DNA of 32,146 bases from Spirochaetaceae bacterium (GTDB lineage Bacteria; Spirochaetota; Spirochaetia; DSM-2461), in the NCBI GenBank assembly GCA_029210985.1, contig JARGFR010000016.1:1-32146 (forward strand), in the 5' to 3' direction. The position numbers and the translations under genes are program-made. Under the pieces are notes generated by a model. It saw only the letters and a list, made by a program, of their open reading frames with translations, was not told the DNA's origin and did not search any database. Shown piece after piece: positions 15,715 to 23,809 of this stretch. Position 1 is the stretch's first letter. Every line of letters begins with the position of its first letter.

Positions 15715-17291
15715 CTCTTCACCACCGCCGCGGCTTTTTTACCAGGCTGAGAGACAACCAAAAAATACAGTCCGACGCCCAGCGTAAGAGTCAGAGCCGT
15801 TGACGCCAATTTCGGGACGGTGTAGAGAGCCGGAAGTACCGGCGTCGGACCGCTTCCGACGAGTTTGTGGAGTATACCGACATACGGGAAGGCAAAGAGA
15901 CCTGAAAGGATACACAGAAGGGCAAGAAATACCATGGAAATCGAGGTGAGCACACCCGGCCCGGAGATGGTGCCGCCTGCCTCGGAGGTTTTTCGCAGAG
16001 AGAACACCCGGCTGAGCTTGATGAAGCTGGCAATGGTGGCCACAGAGGTCGCCTTGAGCAAAAACGCCACCGCTGACGACCCGGCAGTGCTCTTGAACAC
16101 GAGGGTTTTGCTGGCATATCCGTTGAACGGCGGAATACCCGAGATGGAAAGAGCTCCCACCAGGAATACCAGACTCAGCAGCGGCGCCTTCCTTCCGACA
16201 GGCTTCATTCGATATAGGTTCCGTTCTCCCGACATCTGGACGGCCGTTCCGACGGACAGGAACAGGAGGCTCTTGAACATGGCATGATTCAGGGCATGGG
16301 AAAAAGAGGCCGACATGGAAAGACTCTCGGCAGCCGCAAAAGCGGCCAGCACATATCCCATTTGAGAGACAGAATGATAGGCCAGAAGACGCTTGGCATC
16401 GCTTTGGGCCAGGGCCAGTATGACGGCCGTCAGTGCGGTGACTCCCCCGATCCAGAGAAGCAGCCCATTCAGATAGATCACTTGAAAACGAATCAGTATC
16501 CGCACTAATGCAAATAGGGAGACTTTGATGAGAACCCCTGAGAGAAGCGCCGAAATCGGATGGGGCGCATAGGCATGAGCTTCGGGCAGCCAGGTATGGA
16601 AGGGAATGAAGGCGGTTCGGACGCCGATACCGACGCAGAGTGAGGCAATGGCCAGATGTATCGATGGGGATTCGCCCAGAGTGGGGTTCGAGCGAATGAC
16701 GGCGCTGATGCCGGAAATGGAGAGCGTTCCGAAGTCCCGGTAGATCAGGAACACTCCGATCAAATAGAAGAGAATGCCGATTGAACTTAAAAAAAGGTAT
16801 TTGATGCCGGCGACAAGACCGGCAGGGGTCTTTTCATAGGCAATGAGCACATAAGCGGTAATGGCGATGATTTCGAAGCTCACGAACATTGTAAAAAGGT
16901 CCCCGGTGAGGCAAACCGACAGCATACCGGCTTTCAGAAGCAGCAGGAAAAAGAAAAACGGCGGCCCATAGAGACGCCGGGAAAGGGCGGCGATGCCGAT
17001 GGGCAAGGAGATCACCACTATCAATAACGAGGAGACCCAGGAGAACCCATCCAGAACGAAGGAAATCCCGTAGGGTTCCGGCCATCCCCCAAGGAAGTAG
17101 GTCAGGACACCGCCGTCAAAAATCGTCGGACCCAGAAGTATCAGTATCACGCCGGTGAATGCCATCGAAGCCACGGCTGCGACACAGGTGAAATAGGCCA
17201 GGGTTTCGCTTTTCAGAGCCTTGCCGAACAGGGCGGATGCACCGCCGAAAAGAGGTATCACCACGAGCAGCGGGAGCATGGATTCAATCAT
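15636..17291 (-). CDS. mrpD: MrpD/MbhH-type antiporter subunit (proton-translocating NADH dehydrogenase N/M/L-like)
   Basis: Polytopic; FEIIAITAYVLIAYEKTPAGLVAGIKYLFLSSIGILFYLIG, HTWLPEAHAYAPHPISALLSGVLIKVSLFALVRI, YHSVSQMGYVLAAFA. Likely start at 17291 (MIESMLPLL). Confidence 0.9.
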   Translation of the reverse strand: MIESMLPLLVVIPLFGGASALFGKALKSETLAYFTCVAAVASMAFTGVILILLGPTIFDGGVLTYFLGGWPEPYGISFVLDGFSWVSSLLIVVISLPIGIAALSRRLYGPPFFFFLLLLKAGMLSVCLTGDLFTMFVSFEIIAITAYVLIAYEKTPAGLVAGIKYLFLSSIGILFYLIGVFLIYRDFGTLSISGISAVIRSNPTLGESPSIHLAIASLCVGIGVRTAFIPFHTWLPEAHAYAPHPISALLSGVLIKVSLFALVRILIRFQVIYLNGLLLWIGGVTALTAVILALAQSDAKRLLAYHSVSQMGYVLAAFAAAESLSMSASFSHALNHAMFKSLLFLSVGTAVQMSGERNLYRMKPVGRKAPLLSLVFLVGALSISGIPPFNGYASKTLVFKSTAGSSAVAFLLKATSVATIASFIKLSRVFSLRKTSEAGGTISGPGVLTSISMVFLALLCILSGLFAFPYVGILHKLVGSGPTPVLPALYTVPKLASTALTLTLGVGLYFLVVSQPGKKAAAVVKSYAPDVRSVMLLFLLGLLGFSAVAFF

Positions 17292-17622
17292 GGAGTTTCC
17301 ATACACTCTTTTCGATGACGCGGATATCCAGAGTCTTATGTACAAGATAGATCCGGTAGATCAACACCAGCGCCAAAGCCACGACGCAAATCCCCACGAC
17401 AATGGCCGTCAGCATCAAGGCCTGAGGCAGCGGATCCACCATAACTTCCTGAGTTCCCAGAATCGGTGCGGTGCTGCCGGATAGAGAACCGTGGTAAACG
17501 AACAGAAGAACAACGGCCGAGTTGCATATGGAGAGAGCCATAATTTTCTTTATAAGGTTGGCTTTCGTTGTCAGGCCCCACAGTCCCACCAGAAACAGCG
17601 CCCCGATCAGTAAATCCGTCAT
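17284..17622 (-). CDS. mrpC: MrpC/MbhG (NuoK-like) antiporter subunit
   Basis: 112 aa; GLWGLTTKANLIKKIMALSICNSAVVLLFVYHGSL...VDPLPQALMLTAIVVGICVVALALVLIYRIY. Confidence 0.9.
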   Translation of the reverse strand: MTDLLIGALFLVGLWGLTTKANLIKKIMALSICNSAVVLLFVYHGSLSGSTAPILGTQEVMVDPLPQALMLTAIVVGICVVALALVLIYRIYLVHKTLDIRVIEKSVWKLHD

Positions 17623-18038
17623 GTTGTTTCCCTGAAGAGATGGATGCAGATCAGGCTTATTCCGGCGCCGACTTTGATGCCGATGAGGAAATTGAGCATT
17701 GTGATGAAACTCGCCCTCGGCAAAACCGGCTCACGGGCCAGAACGGCGGGATTGCCTAGGAAGCCCACCCCGAAAATCATGCCGACAACACCGACGCATA
17801 AAAGCAGGAAGAACATCAGGAATTCAACCAAAGCCAAAGACTTGGCTGGAAAGAGTTCCTCCGCCGCCGCAACACCCTGACTCATGGAGAGCAGGATGAC
17901 TCCCGATGAAATCACGACTCCTCCCTGAAATCCGCCGCCGGGAGATAAACGGCCGTAGAATAAGAGATAGAAACCGAAGAGAAACATGAATGGAGCGAGT
18001 TTACGGGAAATCAAATCCAGTATTTCCGTCTTCTTCAC
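17619..18038 (-). CDS. mrpB: MrpB/MbhF-type antiporter subunit
   Basis: LAPFMFLFGFYLLFYGRLSPGGGFQGGVVISSGVILL. Confidence 0.9.
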   Translation of the reverse strand: MKKTEILDLISRKLAPFMFLFGFYLLFYGRLSPGGGFQGGVVISSGVILLSMSQGVAAAEELFPAKSLALVEFLMFFLLLCVGVVGMIFGVGFLGNPAVLAREPVLPRASFITMLNFLIGIKVGAGISLICIHLFRETT

Positions 18039-18304
18039 GATTCCCTCTCCACAAAAAACACCACCCCGGATACCGCCAGAAGAAGAACGAGTGTTTCACC
18101 CAGGGTGTCATAGGCGCGATAACCCAGGTAGATGGATGTCACCAGGTTCGTCGCTCCGGTTTCCCTCTCACCGTGAGAAACCAAATAGTCTCTGATCGCT
18201 GTTTTTTCCTCATGCTCGCCCTGGAGAGCCAGGAAGAGAAAGAGACCGACAAGAAGAATAATCAGGGTCTCGAGGATTCTGCTCAATACAGCCCGCCGCT
18301 TCAT
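18035..18304 (-). CDS. MbhE-like subunit (equivalent to part of the MrpA C-terminus)
   Basis: 89 aa; TNLVTSIYLGYRAYDTLGETLVLLLAVSGVVFF; operon position. Confidence 0.8.
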   Translation of the reverse strand: MKRRAVLSRILETLIILLVGLFLFLALQGEHEEKTAIRDYLVSHGERETGATNLVTSIYLGYRAYDTLGETLVLLLAVSGVVFFVERES

Positions 18305-18534
18305 GTATCGTCCCTCCTTTCGGTTTTCCGAACAATCCAGACAAAAACCACTGTTCCGACGCCGGTTCCCACAGCCGCTTCGGTAAGCGCGACATCCGGC
18401 GCATGGAGCAGAAAGAACACCAGAGTGCTCAGGAGGCTCACCACTCCCAGGAGAATCACCCCCGCCAGTAAGTTTCTCAGCTGCAGAGTGATGAACGACA
18501 CGATGACGAGTATCCCGACGAGAATTTCAATCAT
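18301..18534 (-). CDS. MbhD-like/DUF4040 subunit (equivalent to part of the MrpA C-terminus)
   Basis: 77 aa; RNLLAGVILLGVVSLLSTLVFFLLHAPDVALTEAAVGTGVGTVVFVWIVRKTER. Confidence 0.85.
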   Translation of the reverse strand: MIEILVGILVIVSFITLQLRNLLAGVILLGVVSLLSTLVFFLLHAPDVALTEAAVGTGVGTVVFVWIVRKTERRDDT

Positions 18535-18853
18535 CGTCCGATCCTGTGCTTTTCCTGTGATAGGTATGCCGCCATGGAATCATCTCCTTGTTCCAGGCAA
18601 AGCGGGCGATGATATGGGCCGAGATGGGATTGGTGATGAAAAAGAATATGCCGATTACCAGGAGCTTACCGGTAATGGGTCCCCATCCGGCGAAGAACAT
18701 ACACCCGATCAAAATGGAAAAAACGGCGGTGGTGCTGCATGTGGATGAGGCCTGCAGACGCGTATAGACGTCGGGAAATACCAGAACGCCGATATTGGCC
18801 ATGACGATGAACAGAGCGCCGATACCCATAAAAATGAAGCCTGCAATAATCAT
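18527..18853 (-). CDS. mrpG: MrpG/MbhC antiporter subunit
   Basis: FMGIGALFIVMANIGVLVFPDVYTRLQASSTCSTTAVFSILIG...NPISAHIIARFAW. Confidence 0.92.
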   Translation of the reverse strand: MIIAGFIFMGIGALFIVMANIGVLVFPDVYTRLQASSTCSTTAVFSILIGCMFFAGWGPITGKLLVIGIFFFITNPISAHIIARFAWNKEMIPWRHTYHRKSTGSDDD

Positions 18854-19116
18854 AGGTCCTCCCGCCGGGTCGAAAAATACCGGGTGATGGTCAGCAGCCC
18901 GATGAAGCCGAATATGTCATAGACCAGAGCCACATCGAGATAGATGGCTCGACCGGCCTGGACGGACAGCACGGCCAGAAGAGCCAGAACCTGGGCGGAC
19001 ACCATGCTGAATCCAATCAGTCTGTCGACGATGGACGGACCAATGACGATGCGTATGGCACTGACGCTCGATCCGGCAATGAGGAAATAGACCATGAGTT
19101 CCAGTGCTAAATCCAT
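18850..19116 (-). CDS. mrpF: MrpF/MbhB antiporter subunit
   Basis: IRIVIGPSIVDRLIGFSMVSAQVLALLAVLSVQAGRAIYLDVALVYDIFGFIGLLTITRYF. Confidence 0.92.
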   Translation of the reverse strand: MDLALELMVYFLIAGSSVSAIRIVIGPSIVDRLIGFSMVSAQVLALLAVLSVQAGRAIYLDVALVYDIFGFIGLLTITRYFSTRREDL

Positions 19117-19619
19117 ACGCGCTTGAGGAGTTCCTCGTAGGCGCCCTTGATAAGGTTGCCCGCATATCGGGAATGGGTCGTTTTAGCTTCCAGCCAATGG
19201 ACAATAAGATGATCGTCGTCCAGGAGCACGGTCACCGTTCCGGGCGTCAGGGTAATCGAGTGAGTCAGCGCCACCCTGGCGATGTCGGACCTGAGGCGAG
19301 TTCGAAAATGGACGATTCCCGGTTTTATCCGGCCCCTGATGATGTGCCAAAGAACCTGGAAGCTTGCCACATACATATTGAATATCAGGACGGCCAGGAA
19401 CACGATAAAGACATGCAGTCTGGGGAGATGTGACCGTCGGCCCGCTTCTTCTTCATCAATGAAAATCGAGTATGTGATGTATGACAACAGAAGGCTTGCG
19501 GCCAAGCCGGTAATGAGGGATCCCGGATCAACCGACCAGGTGAACAGAATCCATCCGCCCATCAGGGAGACGGTGGTCATCAGAAACCTGACGATGGCCC
19601 ATTTGGTCCGGGGGTTCAT
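19107..19619 (-). CDS. mrpE: MrpE/MbhA antiporter subunit
   Basis: VASFQVLWHIIRGRIKPGIVHFRTRLRSDIARVALTHSITLTPGTVTVLLDDDHLIVHWLEAKT. Confidence 0.92.
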   Translation of the reverse strand: MNPRTKWAIVRFLMTTVSLMGGWILFTWSVDPGSLITGLAASLLLSYITYSIFIDEEEAGRRSHLPRLHVFIVFLAVLIFNMYVASFQVLWHIIRGRIKPGIVHFRTRLRSDIARVALTHSITLTPGTVTVLLDDDHLIVHWLEAKTTHSRYAGNLIKGAYEELLKRVWI

Positions 19620-20086
19620 GGGGAGTTCCGATCCTTTTCTTCGATGGCGGCAATCACTTCCTCCGGTGTCAGTGCATCATGAAGGGCACGGCAGAACTTA
19701 TCATCGTGAAGATAACGGGCGATTCTGCTGAGTACTTTCAAGTGTTCTACGTGAGACCCCGAAGGTCCCACCAGGAGAAAGAAGAGCGTGACAGGACGAT
19801 TGTCAACCGAATCGAAGCGAGCGCCGTCTCTCTTGAGGCCGAACGCCAAAAGAGTCTTGTCGACGGTGTCGGACATGGCATGAGGGATGGCGATTCCGCT
19901 TCCGATCCCCGTCGATGCCACCTTCTCCCGCTCGATGACATCAGAAGTCAGCTTCTTCAGGTCCGAGACGCACCCTCCCCGGCCTAGAACCTTCACCAGA
20001 GCTTCGATGATATCCGGTTTTCGTTTCCCACCTAATTCCAGATCGATGCACGATGGGTCGAGCATATCGCTGAGCGTCGAAGTCAT
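19616..20086 (-). CDS. PTS EIIA-type (fructose/Ntr class) protein
   Basis: GIGSGIAIPHAMSDTV (phospho-His motif), NRPVTLFFLLVGPSGSHVEHLKVLSRIARYLHDDKF. Confidence 0.92.
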   Translation of the reverse strand: MTSTLSDMLDPSCIDLELGGKRKPDIIEALVKVLGRGGCVSDLKKLTSDVIEREKVASTGIGSGIAIPHAMSDTVDKTLLAFGLKRDGARFDSVDNRPVTLFFLLVGPSGSHVEHLKVLSRIARYLHDDKFCRALHDALTPEEVIAAIEEKDRNSP

Positions 20087-20425
20087 TTAGAGATCCTCCA
20101 CCAGGCCGACGGCCCAGTCAACGGGAAGTGTAAACAGGATACCGGTTCCCGGATCGGTGAATTTTCCACAGATATCCTCAAGGACGGATTGCAGCCGAGG
20201 AATTACCGACTCGTCCCTGACAACTGAGAATATGGTCTTGTTGTAAGGTTTGTTACCTTTCATAAACTCTCTGAACTCAGCGAACAGAGGTACTTCATAG
20301 GTGAGAAACCGACCCATTCCTTCGGAATCCAGGATGGTTCCTCCGGATATGCCCAACTCCGCAAAAACTTGAAGGACCTGATCGAGGAGTTCTTCCTTGT
20401 TTAGGACGAAGACGATGCATTTCAT
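20087..20425 (-). CDS. PII-like (GlnB-fold) small regulatory protein
   Basis: 112 aa; MKCIVFVLNKEELLDQVLQVFAELGISGGTILDSEGMGRFLTYE...TDPGTGILFTLPVDWAVGL is a PII-like ferredoxin-fold pattern. Directly abuts the EIIA gene. Confidence 0.75.
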   Translation of the reverse strand: MKCIVFVLNKEELLDQVLQVFAELGISGGTILDSEGMGRFLTYEVPLFAEFREFMKGNKPYNKTIFSVVRDESVIPRLQSVLEDICGKFTDPGTGILFTLPVDWAVGLVEDL

Positions 20426-20429
20426 AATG

Positions 20430-20462
20430 TATACTCTAGTATAAACAGCCGGGTTCCTTCCT
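20430..20462 (-). promoter_or_regulatory. Putative leftward promoter for the PII-like/EIIA/mrp operon, overlapping an inverted repeat
   Basis: Inverted repeat TATACT-CT-AGTATA (20430-20443). The minus strand reads TATACT as a -10 with a weak GACA-containing -35 about 18 bp upstream; the start codon lies only 5 nt from the repeat. Confidence 0.4.
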
Positions 20463-20472
20463 GTCGGCCGAC

Positions 20473-21120
20473 CTATTCCACTTTTTTAAAATGAAACTTA
20501 GTTTCTTCTCCCCGAATAAGTCGGCGAATGTTCTTCCGGTGAAGCCATGTTATACCCAGAGGTATCAGACAGAAAAAGATCAGAAGCGTCACCGAAAGAG
20601 CCGAGCCGCGGATCCAAGTAACGCCAAGATAGACGAAGGGGAGTATCCAAGCGGCGACGAGGGATGCCAGGAAGACATAGGAACTGACCGCCAAGACCGC
20701 CGCAAACACAGCCAGGCAGAACGGTGCCGCGATGGGATAAAGCGCAGTGATTCCGCCGGCGGATGAAGCGACGCCTTTACCGCCCCGGAATCCGGCCCAA
20801 AGGGGATAGGCATGGCCGATCACCACAGCTGCCAATACACCGATTTTCAGAGCATCCGCTTCACCTGCCGAGAGAGCCGCGACCGGAGTCAGGAAGACCG
20901 GTAGAAATCCCTTCATCAGATCCAGAACAAGAACGGCCGCGGCGGCTTTCCAACCCAGCACGCGATAGACATTGGTGGCGCCGGCGTTCCCGCTCCCCTT
21001 CTCCCGGATATCGATGCCGGCAAATATCCGGCCGAAAATGAGAGCAAAGGGAAGGGATCCGACCAGGTAGGCCGCAAGAAGGATAATCGGCAGGGAAAGG
21101 CCGATGGGCAGACTCATCAT
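20473..21120 (-). CDS. plsY: Acyl-phosphate:glycerol-3-phosphate acyltransferase PlsY
   Basis: [66 protein letters not shown]. Confidence 0.96.
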   Translation of the reverse strand: MMSLPIGLSLPIILLAAYLVGSLPFALIFGRIFAGIDIREKGSGNAGATNVYRVLGWKAAAAVLVLDLMKGFLPVFLTPVAALSAGEADALKIGVLAAVVIGHAYPLWAGFRGGKGVASSAGGITALYPIAAPFCLAVFAAVLAVSSYVFLASLVAAWILPFVYLGVTWIRGSALSVTLLIFFCLIPLGITWLHRKNIRRLIRGEETKFHFKKVE

Positions 21121-21917
21121 TCCCTTCCGCTCCGGCGCCTGGGCAGAGGAATCAGAAGACTGGTGGAGTTCTTATAGGCTTGGTATTCGGGATTATCGCC
21201 ATACTTCTCATCACCGCTTTTTTCCAGGAGAGGTATGCCGCTGACAAAAAGCAGCAGCGTTGTGATGGAAATCGGACCGAAAACCGTCAGCCACTGCCAT
21301 CCGGTCAATCCCGGAAGGATCACCAGAAAGAGCCCCCACCATAACAATATCTCACCGAAATAGTTGGGGTGGCGGGAGTAGCGCCACAGGCCGCTTTCTA
21401 TCCACCGATTTCGGTTTTCAGGTTTCCGCTTGAATCGGAATTTCTGAGCGTCGCCGAAGGTCTCAATCATCAGACCGACAAGGAAGAGAAGGAAGCCGAC
21501 TGCTGCCGGCCCGGTTGAGAAGTCATAAACCCGCCCGGTCAGTGCCAGAGTCATCGGCAGCATAATCGCCCAGACGCCGATGGTCTGAAGAAGCCAGAAT
21601 TGGAGAAAGACGAGGGGTTTATCCCTCTTATCGTCAAAGCGATCATCTTTACCGATGACGCTGATCCGATAGAGAAGATAGACCCCCAGGCGGAAAGCCC
21701 ACAGACTCACCGCCAGGGCAATAAGAAGACGGACTAAAGAAATCGGCCGGTCTCCGGTGAGCAGCAGTACCCAGGTGAGGATCAGGAAACTCAGACTGTA
21801 GGAGAAGTCGGTGACCTTGTCGGTTTTAAACATCGCCGCGAAGAGAAAAAAGGTCATATTCACGATGAAACTGAGAACCAGAGAAACCATAATGGGGTAA
21901 GCTTGAATTATTTCCAT
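21117..21917 (-). CDS. DUF1295/steroid 5-alpha-reductase-like membrane protein
   Basis: 266 aa; [58 protein letters not shown]. Confidence 0.9.
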   Translation of the reverse strand: MEIIQAYPIMVSLVLSFIVNMTFFLFAAMFKTDKVTDFSYSLSFLILTWVLLLTGDRPISLVRLLIALAVSLWAFRLGVYLLYRISVIGKDDRFDDKRDKPLVFLQFWLLQTIGVWAIMLPMTLALTGRVYDFSTGPAAVGFLLFLVGLMIETFGDAQKFRFKRKPENRNRWIESGLWRYSRHPNYFGEILLWWGLFLVILPGLTGWQWLTVFGPISITTLLLFVSGIPLLEKSGDEKYGDNPEYQAYKNSTSLLIPLPRRRSGRE

Positions 21918-21959
21918 AGTTGTTCATTTTAAGACATTTCGAGAGGGAAAGGGGCTTTT

Positions 21960-23771
21960 GTGACCGAATCATCAATTTCCGGCTATGAGATTTTTCATGG
22001 GTTTCTCTCCGGATACAGAAACATCATGAACCATCGGGATCATATCAATAAAATCAATGTGTTCCCGGTACCCGACGGTGACACCGGAAACAACATGATT
22101 CATACGTTCCGCTCCATCGTGGACAACCTCGAGTGCCGTCGTTCCGCTTCCTGGGTTCTGGAGGGAATCGCCTACTATTCCCTGAACGGCGCCCGGGGAA
22201 ACTCGGGAATCATCATATCCCAGTACCTCAACGGTCTCGCCCGGGCTGCCGCAAATCGACAGACCATCACAGTGAGGGAATTCGGAACGATGCTGCTGGA
22301 CGCGGTGTCTGATGCCTATCAGGCCATGGATCAGCCCCGGGAAGGCACGATACTGACGGTTCTTCAAACCTGGGCCGGGACGGTGAATAGAGCGGGTGCG
22401 GTGGGCGAGTCCCTTACTTCTATGCTCACCCGGGGATACGATGCCGCTCGGAAGGCCCTGAAACACACTCCTGACCAGTTGAGTGTTCTGAAAGACAATA
22501 AAGTCGTGGACGCCGGTGCATGGGGATTTGTCAGCTTTATTGAAGGGATTCAGCGTCTACTGCGCGATGGGCCGGTGCCCATTTCGCTTCGTCGGAAACT
22601 TCTGGGAGCACCGGAGCCCGAACTGACGCCCTCCCATGTGAAATCCCCCGATGCCTACCGGGATCTGGAATACCGCTACTGCACCGAGGTTCTGGTGGAG
22701 AGCTCCGAAGAGGATCTTGAAGCGGTGAAAGCACAGCTGAGAGCACTGGGAGATTCTCTCATTGTCAGCCGTGGCGCTGGCCGATTTCGCATCCATATTC
22801 ACAGCAACCACCCCGAATCGGTGGTGAATCTCGGCCGTTCCTACGGACGGGTTCTCCAGCAAAGCGCCGAGGACATGCTCCGACAGGAACAGATGATCCA
22901 CCAGAGGACAGGCCGGGTTGCGGTGTTGACCGATTCAATTGCCGACATTCCCCGAGAGCTGCTGGATCAGTACCAGATCCATGTTCTGAATCACAAACTG
23001 CTTTGGGATGAAGATGAGTATCTTGATCGGCTGACCATCTCACCGGTCAGTTTCTACAGGATTCAAAACGAGCGATCCTCCTTTCCCGGTACAACGGTTC
23101 CCGAACGGGGCCGGGTGGACAGTCTGCTGGCGATGCTGATGGAGAACTGCGATCAGCTCATCGTCCTCCCGGTGGCAAAAGCGCTGAGCGGAACCTGGCA
23201 GCAGCTGAGCCTGGCGGCGGAGCCGTACAACCGAAGTGAAAAGAGGATTGAGGTGGTGGATACATGCCTCAATTCCGCAGCGCAGGGGCTCCTGGTGCTG
23301 GAAATCGCCAAAGCGGCGGAATCCGGTGAAAATCTGGACAAGCTCGTCCGGCGGGTGGAAGAACTCAAGAACCGTGTTCGCATCTTCGTCAGTGTCCGAA
23401 CGTTCAAGTTTATGGTGAAGGGCGGACGGGTGAGTCCACTGAAAGGTTTGGCCGCGAAACTGCTGAATCTGAAACCGATCGTCTCACTGGATGAGAGCGG
23501 ACGCGGTATCGCCTTCGACAAAGCCTTCTCTTATCGGGGACTCATCCGGAAAATCTCCTTTCTGATTGATGAGATCAACAGAAATCCCGGCATTGTCGAC
23601 TACGCCGTTGTGCATGCGGACGACATCAATCGAGCCCGGGAGTTCGCCGCCCTGGCGGAATCCCTGATCGGAAAACCGCCAGCCTACATCACCGAAATTT
23701 CGCCTGTCATCGGCATGCATTCCGGGAAAGGCGCCGTGGCCATCGGTCTGATTGAGAAATTGCCGGAATAG
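21960..23771 (+). CDS. DAK2 (DhaL-like) + DegV fusion, candidate FakA-FakB-type fatty acid kinase
   Basis: GTG start; NHRDHINKINVFPVPDGDTGNNM and NGARGNSGIIISQYLNGL (DAK2); VAVLTDSIADIPRELLDQ, ERSSFPGTTVP, LPVAKALSGTWQQL, VMVKGGR-type FMVKGGRVSPLKGLAAKLLNLKPIVSLDESG (DegV). Confidence 0.9.
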   Translation: MTESSISGYEIFHGFLSGYRNIMNHRDHINKINVFPVPDGDTGNNMIHTFRSIVDNLECRRSASWVLEGIAYYSLNGARGNSGIIISQYLNGLARAAANRQTITVREFGTMLLDAVSDAYQAMDQPREGTILTVLQTWAGTVNRAGAVGESLTSMLTRGYDAARKALKHTPDQLSVLKDNKVVDAGAWGFVSFIEGIQRLLRDGPVPISLRRKLLGAPEPELTPSHVKSPDAYRDLEYRYCTEVLVESSEEDLEAVKAQLRALGDSLIVSRGAGRFRIHIHSNHPESVVNLGRSYGRVLQQSAEDMLRQEQMIHQRTGRVAVLTDSIADIPRELLDQYQIHVLNHKLLWDEDEYLDRLTISPVSFYRIQNERSSFPGTTVPERGRVDSLLAMLMENCDQLIVLPVAKALSGTWQQLSLAAEPYNRSEKRIEVVDTCLNSAAQGLLVLEIAKAAESGENLDKLVRRVEELKNRVRIFVSVRTFKFMVKGGRVSPLKGLAAKLLNLKPIVSLDESGRGIAFDKAFSYRGLIRKISFLIDEINRNPGIVDYAVVHADDINRAREFAALAESLIGKPPAYITEISPVIGMHSGKGAVAIGLIEKLPE

Positions 23772-23809
23772 TTCCAAAGATCTCTCTATCTGCTACACTT
23801 GAAGTCAGC

